This document shows positions 9,201 through 20,424 of a stretch of 64,000 bases of DNA, one piece after another; position 1 is the first letter of the stretch, and each line of letters opens with the position of its first letter. This DNA is from Escarpia spicata (Eukaryota > Annelida > Polychaeta > Sabellida > Siboglinidae): the NCBI GenBank assembly GCA_963995525.1, contig OZ023207.1, forward strand, positions 2,185,344 to 2,249,343. Reading direction: 5' to 3'. The notes beneath the pieces were generated by a model. The model did not search any database. It was given only the letters and a program-made list of their open reading frames with translations, and had not been told where the DNA came from. A program made the position numbers and the translations under genes.

Positions 9201-9641
9201 TTGGGTGAGTGCCAGGTTGTTCTCCTTGTGTATCTCCACGTTGGGTGAGTGCCAGGTTGTTCTCCTTGTGTATCTCTCCGTTGGGTGAGTGCCAGGTTGT
9301 TCTCCTTGTGTATCTCCCCGTTGGGTTAGTGCAAGTTTGTTCTCCTTGTGTAACTCCCCGTTGGGTGAGTGCCATGTCGTTCTCCTTGTGTATGTCCCCG
9401 TTGGGTGAGTGCCAGGTCGTTCTCCTTGTGTATCTCCCGGTTGGGAGAGTGCCAGGTTGTTCTCCTTATTTATCTCCCCGTTGGATGAGAGCCAGGTTGT
9501 TCTCCTTGTGTATCTCCCCGTTGGGTGAGTGCCAGATTGTTCTCCTTATTTATCTCCCCGTTGGGTGAGTGCCAGGTTGTTCTCCTTGTGTATCTCCCCG
9601 TTGGGTGAGGGCCAGGTCGTTCTCCTTGTGTATCTCCCCGT
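6282..9641 (+). repeat. Left-edge domain of the 40-bp array
   Basis: This edge holds mixed monomer types, including unusual ones (AGTATTTCCCC in the first unit, a run of ATATCCCCATT units at about 7860-8100) and two 39-bp monomers (about 7762-7800 and 9082-9120). Within it, 6941-7735 and 8260-9054 match at an offset of 1,319 bp (33 units minus one base) with scattered differences, so the duplication appears older than those further right. Confidence 0.75.
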
Positions 9642-12600
9642 TGGGTGAGAGCCAGTTTGTTCTCCTTGTGTATCTCCCCGTTGGGTGAGTGCCCGGTCGT
9701 TCTCTTTGTGTATCTCCACGTTGGGTGAATGTCAGGTTGTTCTCCTTGTGTATCTCCCCGTTGGGTGAGTGCCTTGTTGTTCTCCTTGTGTATCTCCCCT
9801 TTGGGTGAGTGCCCGATCGTTCTTCTTGTGTATCTCCCCTTTGGGTGAGTGCCCGATCGTTCTCCTTGTGTATCTCCCCGTTGGGTGAGTGCCAGGTTGT
9901 TCTCCTTGTGTATCTCCCCGTTGGGTGAGTGCCAGGTCGTTCTCCTTGTGTATCTCTCCTTTGGGTGAGTGCCAGGTCGTTTTCCTTGTGTATCTCCCCG
10001 TTGGGTGAGTGCCCGGTCGTTCTCCTTGTGTAACTCCCCGTTGGGTGAGTGCCAGGTCGTTCTACTTGTGTATCTCCCCGTTGGGTGAGTGCCAGGTTGT
10101 TCTCCATGTTTATCTCCGCGTTGGGTGAGTGCCCGATCGTTCTCCTTGTGTATCTCCCGGTTGGGTGAGTGCCAGGTTGTCCTCCTTGTGTATCTCCCCG
10201 TTGGGTGAGTGCCAGGTTGTTCTCCTTGTGTATATCCCCATTGAGTGAGAGCCAGGTCGTTCTCCTTGTGTATCTCCCCGTTGGGTGAGTGCCAGGTCGT
10301 TCTCATTGAGTATCTCCCCGTTGGGTGAGTGCCAGGTCGTTCTCCTTGTGTATATCCCCGTTGGGTGAGTGCCAGGTTGTTCATCTTGTGTATCTCCCCG
10401 TTGGGTGAGTGCCCAATCTGTCTCATTGTGTATCTCCCCGTTGGGTGAGTGCCAGGTCGTTCTCCTTGTGTATATCCCCGTTGGGTGAGTGCCACGTCGT
10501 TATCATTGTGTATCTCCCCGATGGGTGAGTGCCAGGTTGTTCTCCTTGTGTATCTCCCCGTTGGGTGAGTGCCCGATCTTTCTCCTTGTGTATCTCCCGG
10601 TTGGGTGGGTGCCATGTTGTTCTCCTTGTGTATCTCCCCGTTGGGTGAGTGCCCGATCTTTCTCCTTGTGTATCTCCCCGTTGGGTGATAGCCAGTTTGT
10701 TCTCCTTGTGTATCTCCCCGTTGGGTGAGTGCCCGGTCGTTCTCTTTGTGTATCTCCCCGTTGGGTGAATGTCAGGTTGTTCTCCTTGTGTACCTCCCCG
10801 TTGGGTGAGTGCCTTGTTGTTCTCCTTGTGTATATCCCCTTTGGGTGAGTGCCAGGTTGTTTTCCTTGTGTATCTCCCCGTTGGGTGAGTGCACGGTCGT
10901 TCTCCTTGTGTATCTCCCCGTTGGGTGAGTGCCTGAATGTTCTCCTTGTGTATCTCCCCTTTGGGTGAGTGCCCGATCGTTCTCCTTTTGTATCTCCCCG
11001 TTGGGTGAGTGCCAGGTCGTTCTCCTTGTGTATCTCCCCGTTGGGTGAGTGCCAGGTCGTTATCCTTTGTATCTCCCCTTTGGGTGAGTGCACAATCGTT
11101 CTCCTTGTATATCTCCCGGTTGGGTGAGTGCCAGGTTGTTCTCCTTATGTATCTCCCCGTTGGGTGAGTGCCAGGTTGTTCTCCTTGTGTATCTCCCCAT
11201 TGGGTGAGTGCCAGGTTGTTCTCCTTGTGTATCTCCCCGTTGGGTGAGTGCCAGGTTGTTCTCTTTGTGTATCTCTCCGTTGAGTGAGTGCCAGGCTGTT
11301 CTCCTTGTGTATCTCCACGTTGGGTGAGTGCCAGGTTATTCTCCTTGTGTATCTCCCCGTTGGGTGAGTGCTCGATCGTTCTCCTTGTGTATCTCCCGAT
11401 TGGGTGAGTGCCAGGTTGTTCTCCTTGTGTATATCCCCGTTGGGTGAGTGACAGGTTGTTCTCCTTGTGTATATCCCCATTGAGTGGGTGCCAGGTCGTT
11501 CTCCTTGTGTATCTCCCCGTTGGGTGAGTGCCAGATCGTTCTCCTTGTGTATCTCCCCGTTGGGTGAGTGCCAGGTCGTTCTCCTTGTGTATCTCCCCGT
11601 TGGGTGAGTGCCAGGTTGTTCTCCTTGTGTATCTCCCCGTTGGGTGAGTGCCAGGTTGTTCTCCTTGTGTATCTCCCCGATGGGTGAGTGCCAGGTCGTT
11701 CTCCTTGTGTATCTCCCCGTTGGGTGAGTGCCAGGTTGTTCTCCTTGTGTATCTCCCCGTTGGTTGTGTGCAAGGTTGTTCTCCTTCTGAATTTCCCCGT
11801 TGTGTGAGTGCCAGGTTGTTCTCCTTGTGTATATCCCCATTGTGTGAGTGCCAGGTTATTCTCCTTGTGTATATCCCCATTGGGTGAGTGCCAGGTTATT
11901 CTCCTTGTGTATCTCCATGTTGGGTGAGTGCCAGGTTATTCTCCTTGTGTATCTCCATGTTGGGTGAGTGCCAGGTTATTCTCCTTGTGTATCTCTCCGT
12001 TGGGTGAGTGCCAGGTTGTTCTCCTTGTGTATCTCCCCGTTGGGTGAATGCCAGGTTGTTCTCCTTGTGTATCTCCCCGTTGGGTGAGTGCCAGGTTGTT
12101 CTCCTTGTGTATCACCCCGTTGGGTGAATGCCAGGTTGTCCTCCTTGTGTATCTCCCCGTTGGGTGAGTGCCCGATCGTTCTCTTTGTGTATCTCCCCGT
12201 TGGGTGAGTGCCAGGTTGTTCTCCTTGTGTATCTCCCCGTTGAGTGAGTGCCCGATCGTTCTCCTTGTGAATCTCCCCGTTGGGTGTGTGCAAGGTTGTT
12301 CTCCTTCTGAATTTCCCCGTTGTGTGAGTGCCAGGTTGTTCTCCTTGTGTATCTCCCCATTGGGTGAGTGCTAGGTTGTTCTCCTTGTGTATCTCCCCGT
12401 TGGGTGAGTGCCAGGTTGTTCTCTTTGTGTATCTCTCCGTTGAGTGAGTGCCAGGCTGTTCTCCTTGTGTATCTCCACGTTGGGTGAGTGCCAGGTTATT
12501 CTCCTTGTGTATCTCCCCGTTGGGTGAGTGCCAGGTTGTTCATCTTGTGTATCTCCCCGTTGGGTGAGTGCCAGGTTGTTCTCCTTGTGTATATCCCCAT

Positions 12601-15600
12601 TGAGTGAGAGCCAGGTCGTTCTCCTTCTGTATCTCCCCGTTGGGTGAGTGCCAGGTCGTTCTCCTTGTGTATCTCCCCGTTGGGTGAGTGCCAGGTCGTT
12701 CTCCTTGTGTATATCCCCATTGAGTGAGAGCCAGGTCGTTCTCCTTGTGTATCTCCCCGATGGGTGAGTGCCAGGTCGTTCTCCTTGTGTATCTCCCCGT
12801 TGGGTGAGTGCCAGGTCGTTCTCCTTGTGTATCGCCCCGTTGGGTGAGTGCCAGGTTGTTCATCTTGTGTATCTCCCCGTTGGGTGAGTGCCCAATCTTT
12901 CTCATTGTGTATCTCCCCGTTGGGTCAGTGCCAGGTCGTTCTCCTTGTGTAGCTCCCCGTTGGGTGAGTGCCACGTCGTTATCCTTGTGTATCTCCCCGT
13001 TGGGTGAGTGCCAGTTTGTTCTCCTTGTGTATCTCCCCGTTGGGTGAGTGCCCGGTCGTTCTCCTTGTGTATCTCCCGGTTGGGTGAGTGCCAGGTCGTT
13101 CTCCTTGTGTATCTCCCCGTTGGGTGAGTGCCAGGTCGTTCTCCTTGTGTATCGCCCCGTTGGGTGAGTGCCAGGTTGTTCATCTTGTGTATCTACCCGT
13201 TGGGTGAGTGCCCAATCTTTCTCATTGTGTATCTCCCCGTTGGGTCAGTGCCAGGTCGTTCTCCTAGTGTAGCTCCCCGTTGGGTGAGTGCCACGTCGTT
13301 ATCCTTGTGTATCTCCCCGTTGGGTGAGTGCCAGGTTGTTCTTCTTGTCTATCTCCCCGTTGGGTGAGTGCCCGATCTTTCTCCTTGTGTATCTCCCGGT
13401 TGGGTGAGTGCCAGGTTGTTCTCCTTATGTATCTCCCCGTTGGGTGAGAGCCAGTTTGTTCTCCTTGTGTATCTCCCCGTTGGGTGAGTGCCCGGTCGTT
13501 CTCTTTGTGTATCTCCACGTTGGGTGAATGTCAGGTTGTTCTCCTTGTGTATCTCCCCGTTGGGTGAGTGCCTTGTTGTTCTCCTTGTGTATCTCCCCTT
13601 TGGGTGAGTGCCCGATCGTTCTTCTTGTGTATCTCCCCTTTGGGTGAGTGCCCGACCGTTCTCCTTGTGTATCTCCCCGTTGGGTGAGTGCCAGGTTGTT
13701 CTCCTTGTGTATCTCCCCGTTGGGTGAGTGCCAGGTCGTTCTCCTTGTGTATCTCTCTTTTGGGTGAGTGCCAGGTCGTTTTCCTTGTGTATCTCCCCGT
13801 TGGGTGAGTGCCCGGTCGTTCTCCTTGTGTAACTCCCCGTTGGGTGAGTGCCAGGTCGTTCTACTTGTGTATCTCCCCGTTGGGTGAGTGCCAGGTTGTT
13901 CTCCATGTTTATCTCCGCGTTGGGTGAGTGCCCGATCGTTCTCCTTGTGTATCTCCCGGTTGGGTGAGTGCCAGGTTGTCCTCCTTGTGTATCTCCCCGT
14001 TGGGTGAGTGCCAGGTTGTTCTCCTTGTGTATATCCCCATTGAGTGAGAGCCAGGTCGTTCTCCTTGTGTATCTCCCCGTTGGGTGAGTGCCAGGTCGTT
14101 CTCATTGAGTATCTCCCCGTTGGGTGAGTGCCAGGTCGTTCTCCTTGTGTATATCCCCGTTGGGTGAGTGCCAGGTTGTTCATCTTGTGTATCTCCCCGT
14201 TGGGTGAGTGCCCAATCTGTCTCATTGTGTATCTCCCCGTTGGGTGAGTGCCAGGTCGTTCTCCTTGTGTATATCCCCGTTGGGTGAGTGCCACGTCGTT
14301 ATCATTGTGTATCTCCCCGATGGGTGAGTGCCAGGTTGTTCTCCTTGTGTATCTCCCCGTTGGGTGAGTGCCCGATCTTTCTCCTTGTGTATCTCCCGGT
14401 TGGGTGGGTGCCATGTTGTTCTCCTTGTGTATCTCCCCGTTGGGTGAGTGCCCGATCTTTCTCCTTGTGTATCTCCCCGTTGGGTGATAGCCAGTTTGTT
14501 CTCCTTGTGTATCTCCCCGTTGGGTGAGTGCCCGGTCGTTCTCTTTGTGTATCTCCCCGTTGGGTGAATGTCAGGTTGTTCTCCTTGTGTACCTCCCCGT
14601 TGGGTGAGTGCCTTGTTGTTCTCCTTGTGTATCTCCCCTTTGGTTGAGTGCCAGGTTGTTTTCCTTGTGTATCTCCCCGTTGGGTGAGTGCACGGTCGTT
14701 CTCCTTGTGTATCTCCCCGTTGGGTGAGTGCCTGAATGTTCTCCTTGTGTATCTCCCCTTTGGGTGAGTGCCCGATCGTTCTCCTTTTGTATCTCCCCGT
14801 TGGGTGAGTGCCAGGTCGTTCTCCTTGTGTATCTCCCCGTTGGGTGAGTGCCAGGTCGTTATCCTTTGTATCTCCCCTTTGGGTGAGTGCACAATCGTTC
14901 TCCTTGTATATCTCCCGGTTGGGTGAGTGCCAGGTTGTTCTCCTTATGTATCTCCCCGTTGGGTGAGTGCCAGGTTGTTCTCCTTGTGTATCTCCCCATT
15001 GGGTGAGTGCCAGGTTGTTCTCCTTGTGTATCTCCCCGTTGGGTGAGTGCCAGGTTGTTCTCTTTGTGTATCTCTCCGTTGAGTGAGTGCCAGGCTGTTC
15101 TCCTTGTGTATCTCCACGTTGGGTGAGTGCCAGGTTATTCTCCTTGTGTATCTCCCCGTTGGGTGAGTGCTCGATCGTTCTCCTTGTGTATCTCCCGATT
15201 GGGTGAGTGCCAGGTTGTTCTCCTTGTGTATATCCCCGTTGGGTGAGTGACAGGTTGTTCTCCTTGTGTATATCCCCATTGAGTGGGTGCCAGGTCGTTC
15301 TCCTTGTGTATCTCCCCGTTGGGTGAGTGCCAGATCGTTCTCCTTGTGTATCTCCCCGTTGGGTGAGTGCCAGGTCGTTCTCCTTGTGTATCTCCCCGTT
15401 GGGTGAGTGCCAGGTTGTTCTCCTTGTGTATCTCCCCGTTGGGTGAGTGCCAGGTTGTTCTCCTTGTGTATCTCCCCGATGGGTGAGTGCCAGGTCGTTC
15501 TCCTTGTGTATCTCCCCGTTGGGTGAGTGCCAGGTTGTTCTCCTTGTGTATCTCCCCGTTGGTTGTGTGCAAGGTTGTTCTCCTTCTGAATTTCCCCGTT

Positions 15601-16859
15601 GTGTGAGTGCCAGGTTGTTCTCCTTGTGTATATCCCCATTGTGTGAGTGCCAGCTTATTCTCCTTGTGTATATCCCCATTGGGTGAGTGCCAGGTTATTC
15701 TCCTTGTGTATCTCCATGTTGGGTGAGTGCCAGGTTATTCTCCTTGTGTATCTCCATGTTGGGTGAGTGCCAGGTTATTCTCCTTGTGTATCTCTCCGTT
15801 GGGTGAGTGCCAGGTTGTTCTCCTTGTGTATCTCCCCGTTGGGTGAATGCCAGGTTGTTCTCCTTGTGTATCTCCCCGTTGGGTGAGTGCCAGGTTGTTC
15901 TCCTTGTGTATCACCCCGTTGGGTGAATGCCAGGTTGTCCTCCTTGTGTATCTCCCCGTTGGGTGAGTGCCCGATCGTTCTCTTTGTGTATCTCCCCGTT
16001 GGGTGAGTGCCAGGTTGTTCTCCTTGTGTATCTCCCCGTTGAGTGAGTGCCCGATCGTTCTCCTTGTGAATCTCCCCGTTGGGTGTGTGCAAGGTTGTTC
16101 TCCTTCTGAATTTCCCCGTTGTGTGAGTGCCAGGTTGTTCTCCTTGTGTATCTCCCCATTGGGTGAGTGCTAGGTTGTTCTCCTTGTGTATCTCCCCGTT
16201 GGGTGAGTGCCAGGTTGTTCTCTTTGTGTATCTCTCCGTTGAGTGAGTGCCAGGCTGTTCTCCTTGTGTATCTCCACGTTGGGTGAGTGCCAGGTTATTC
16301 TCCTTGTGTATCTCCCCGTTGGGTGAGTGCCAGGTTGTTCATCTTGTGTATCTCCCCGTTGGGTGAGTGCCAGGTTGTTCTCCTTGTGTATATCCCCATT
16401 GAGTGAGAGCCAGGTCGTTCTCCTTCTGTATCTCCCCGTTGGGTGAGTGCCAGGTCGTTCTCCTTGTGTATCTCCCCGTTGGGTGAGTGCCAGGTCGTTC
16501 TCCTTGTGTATATCCCCATTGAGTGAGAGCCAGGTCGTTCTCCTTGTGTATCTCCCCGATGGGTGAGTGCCAGGTCGTTCTCCTTGTGTATCTCCCCGTT
16601 GGGTGAGTGCCAGGTCGTTCTCCTTGTGTATCGCCCCGTTGGGTGAGTGCCAGGTTGTTCATCTTGTGTATCTCCCCGTTGGGTGAGTGCCCAATCTTTC
16701 TCATTGTGTATCTCCCCGTTGGGTCAGTGCCAGGTCGTTCTCCTTGTGTAGCTCCCCGTTGGGTGAGTGCCACGTCGTTATCCTTGTGTATCTCCCCGTT
16801 GGGTGAGTGCCAGTTTGTTCTCCTTGTGTATCTCCCCGTTGGGTGAGTGCCCGGTCGTT
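9642..16859 (+). repeat. Block pair at 3,799-bp offset
   Basis: 9642-13060 matches 13441-16859 nearly base for base, with a few private changes (for example TATATCCCC near 10830 versus TATCTCCCC near 14630). The offset is 95 units minus one base and each copy holds one 39-bp monomer (near 11059 and 14858). About 380 bp (13061-13440) lies between the copies and repeats neighbouring monomer types. Confidence 0.8.
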
Positions 16860-17728
16860 CTCTTTGTGTATCTCCACGTTGGGTGAATGTCAGGTTGTTC
16901 TCCTTGTGTATCTCCCCGTTGGGTGAGTGCCTTGTTGTTCTCCTTGTGTATCTCCCCTTTGGGTGAGTGCCCGATCGTTCTTCTTGTGTATCTCCCCTTT
17001 GGGTGAGTGCCCGATCGTTCTCCTTGTGTATCTCCCCGTTGGGTGAGTGCCAGGTTGTTCTCCTTGTGTATCTCCCCGTTGGGTGAGTGCCAGGTCGTTC
17101 TCCTTGTGTATCTCTCCTTTGGGTGAGTGCCAGGTCGTTTTCCTTGTGTATCTCCCCGTTGGGTGAGTGCCCGGTCGTTCTCCTTGTGTAACTCCCCGTT
17201 GGGTGAGTGCCAGGTCGTTCTACTTGTGTATCTCCCCGTTGGGTGAGTGCCAGGTTGTTCTCCATGTTTATCTCCGCGTTGGGTGAGTGCCCGGTCGTTC
17301 TCCTTGTGTATCTCCCCGTTGGTTGAGTGCCAGGTCGTTCTCCTTGTGTATCTCCTCGTTGGGTGAGTGCCAGGTCGTTATCCTTGTGTATCTCCCCGTT
17401 GGGTGAGTGCCAGGTTGTTCTCCTTGTGTATCTCCCCATTGGGTTAGTGCCCGATCGTTCTCCTTGTGTATCTCCCGGTTGGGTGAGTGCCAGGATGTTC
17501 TCCTTATTTATCTCCCCGTTGGTTGAGAGCCAGATTTTTCTCCGTGTGTTTCTCCCCGTTGGGTGATTGTCATGTCGTTCTCCTTGTGTATCTCCCCGTT
17601 GGGTGAGTGCCAGGTTGTTCTCCTTGTGTATCTCACCGTTGGGTGAGTGCCAGTTTTTTCTCCTTGTGTATCTCCCCGTTGGGTGAGTGCCACGTCGTTA
17701 TCCTTGTGTATCTCCCCGTTGGGTGAGT
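13089..17728 (+). repeat. Block A, copy 1 (re-used at 26881-31440)
   Basis: About 4.6 kb that recurs at 26881-31440. The offset is 13,792 bp at the left and 13,712 bp at the right, because two monomers are missing from the second copy near 29.2 kb. The copies share rare monomers such as the CAGATTTTTCTCCGTGTG variant near 17531. Confidence 0.75.
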
Positions 17729-18179
17729 GCAAGGTCGTTCTCCTTGCGAATCTCCCCCTTGGGTGAGTGCCAGGTTGTTCTACTTGTGTATCTCCCCGTT
17801 AGGTGAGTGCCAGGTTTTTCTCTTTGTGTATCTCCCCGTTGGGTGAGTGCCAGGTTGTTCTCCTTGTGTATCTCCCCGTTGGGTGAGTGCCAGGTTGTTC
17901 TCCTTGTGTATCTCCCGGTTGGGTGAGTGCCAGGTTGTTCTCCTTGTGTATCTCCCCATTGGGTGAGTGCCAGGTCGTTCTCCTTGTGTATATCCCCATT
18001 GTGCGAGTGCCAGGTTATTCTCCTTGTGTATATCCCCATTGGGTGAGTGCCAGGTTATTCTCCTTGTGCATCTCCACGTGGGGTGAATGCCAGGTTATTC
18101 TCCTTGTGTATCTCCCCGTTGGGTGAGTGCCCGATCGTTCTACTTGTGTATCTCCCGGTTGGGTGAGTGCCAGGTTGTT

Positions 18180-20330
18180 CTCCTTGTGTATCTCCCGGTT
18201 GGGTGAGTGCCAGGTTGTTCTCCTTGTGTATATCCCCATTGAGTGAGAGCCAGGTCGTTCTCCTTGTGTATCTCCCCGTTGGGTGAGTGCCAGGTCGTTC
18301 TCATTGAGTATCTCCCCGTTGGGTGAGTGCCAGGTCGTTCTCCTGGTGTATATCCCCGTTGGGTGAGGGCCAGGTTGTTCATCTTGTGTATCTCCCCGTT
18401 GGGTGAGTGCCCAATCTGTCTCATTGTGTATCTCCCCGTTGGGTGAGTGCCAGGTCGTTCTCCTTGTGTATCTCCCCGTTGGGTGAGTGCCACGTCGTTA
18501 TCATTGTGTATCTCCCCGATGGGTGAGTGCCAGGTTGTTCTCCTTGTGTATCTCCCCGTTGGGTGAGTGCCCGATCTTTCTCCTTGTGTATCTCCCGGTT
18601 GGGTGGGTGCCATGTTGTTCTCCTTGTGTATCTCCCCGTTGGGTGAGTGCCCGATCTTTCTCCTTGTGTATCTCCCCGTTGGGTGAGAGCCAGTTTGTTC
18701 TCCTTGTGTATCTCCCCGTTGGGTGAGTGCCCGGTCGTTCTCTTTGTGTATCTCCCCGTTGGATGAATGTCAGGTTGTTCTCCTTGTGTATCTCCCCGTT
18801 GGGTGAGTGCCTTGTTGTTCTCCTTGTGTATCTCCCCTTTGGTGAGTGCCAGGTTGTTTTCCTTGTGTATCTCCCCGTTGGGTGAGTGCACGGTCGTTCT
18901 CCTTGTGTATCTCCCCGTTGGGTGAGTGCCTGAATGTTCTCCTTGTGTATCTCCCCGATGGGTGAGTGCCAGGTTGTTCTCCTTGTGTATCTCCCCGTTG
19001 GGTGAGTGCCCGATCGTTCTCCTTGTGTATCTCCCGGTTGGGTGAGTGCCAGGTTGTTCTCCTTGTGTATATCCCCATTGAGTGAGAGCCAGGTCGTTCT
19101 CCTTGTGTATCTCCCCGTTGGGTGAGTGCCAGGTCGTTCTCATTGAGTATCTCCCCGTTGGGTGAGTGCCAGGTCGTTCTCCTTGTGTATATCCCCGTTG
19201 GGTGAGGGCCAGGTTGTTCATCTTGTGTATCTCCCCGTTGGGTGAGTGCCCAATCTGTCTCATTGTGTATCTCCCCGTTGGGTGAGTGCCAGGTCGTTGT
19301 CCTTGTGTATCTCCCCGTTGGGTGAGTGCCACGTCGTTATCATTGTGTATCTCCCCGATGGGTGAGTGCCAGGTTGTTCTCCTTGTGTATCTCCCCGTTG
19401 GGTGAGTGCCCGATCTTTCTCCTTGTGTATCTCCCGGTTGGGTGGGTGCCATGTTGTTCTCCTTGTGTATCTCCCCGTTGGGTGAGTGCCCGATCTTTCT
19501 CCTTGTGTATCTCCCCGTTGGGTGAGAGCCAGTTTGTTCTCCTTGTGTATCTCCCCGTTGGGTGAGTGCCCGGTCGTTCTCTTTGTGTATCTCCCCGTTG
19601 GATGAATGTCAGGTTGTTCTCCTTGTGTATCTCCCCGTTGGGTGAGTGCCTTGTTGTTCTCCTTGTGTATCTCCCCTTTGGGTGAGTGCCAGGTTGTTTT
19701 CCTTGTGTATCTCCCCGTTGGGTGAGTGCACGGTCGTTCTCCTTTTGTATCTCCCCGTTGGGTGAGTGCCAGGTTGTTCATCTTGTGTATCTCCCCGTTG
19801 GGTGAGTGCCCAATCTTTCTCATTGTGTATCTCCCCGTTGGGTCAGTGCCAGGTCGTTCTCCTTGTGTAGCTCCCCGTTGGGTGAGTGCCACGTCGTTAT
19901 CATTGTGTATCTCCCCGATGGGTGAGTGCCAGGTTGTTCTCCTTGTGTATCTCCCCGTTGGGTGAGTGCCCGATCTTTCTCCTTGTGTATCTCCCGGTTG
20001 GGTGGGTGCCATGTTGTTCTCCTTGTGTATCTCCCCGTTGGGTGAGTGCCCGATCTTTCTCCTTGTGTATCTCCCCGTTGGGTGAGAGCCAGTTTGTTCT
20101 CCTTGTGTATCTCCCCGTTGGGTGAGTGCCCGGTCGTTCTCTTTGTGTATCTCCCCGTTGGATGAATGTCAGGTTGTTCTCCTTGTGTATCTCCCCGTTG
20201 GGTGAGTGCCTTGTTGTTCTCCTTGTGTATCTCCCCTTTGGGTGAGTGCCAGGTTGTTTTCCTTGTGTATCTCCCCGTTGGGTGAGTGCACGGTCGTTCT
20301 CCTTTTGTATCTCCCCGTTGGGTGAGTGCC
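18180..20330 (+). repeat. Short block duplications at 839- and 560-bp offsets
   Basis: 18180-18901 matches 19019-19741 at about 839 bp (21 units minus one base; a 39-bp monomer lies near 18840). 19311-19770 matches 19871-20330 at 560 bp (14 units), including a shared rare CCTTTTGTAT variant at 19741 and 20301. Confidence 0.7.
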
Positions 20331-20424
20331 TGAATGTTCTCCTTTTGTATCTCCCCTTTGGGTGAGTGCCCGATCGTTCTCCTTTTGTATCTCTCCGTTG
20401 GGTGAGTGCCAGGTCGTTCTCCTT

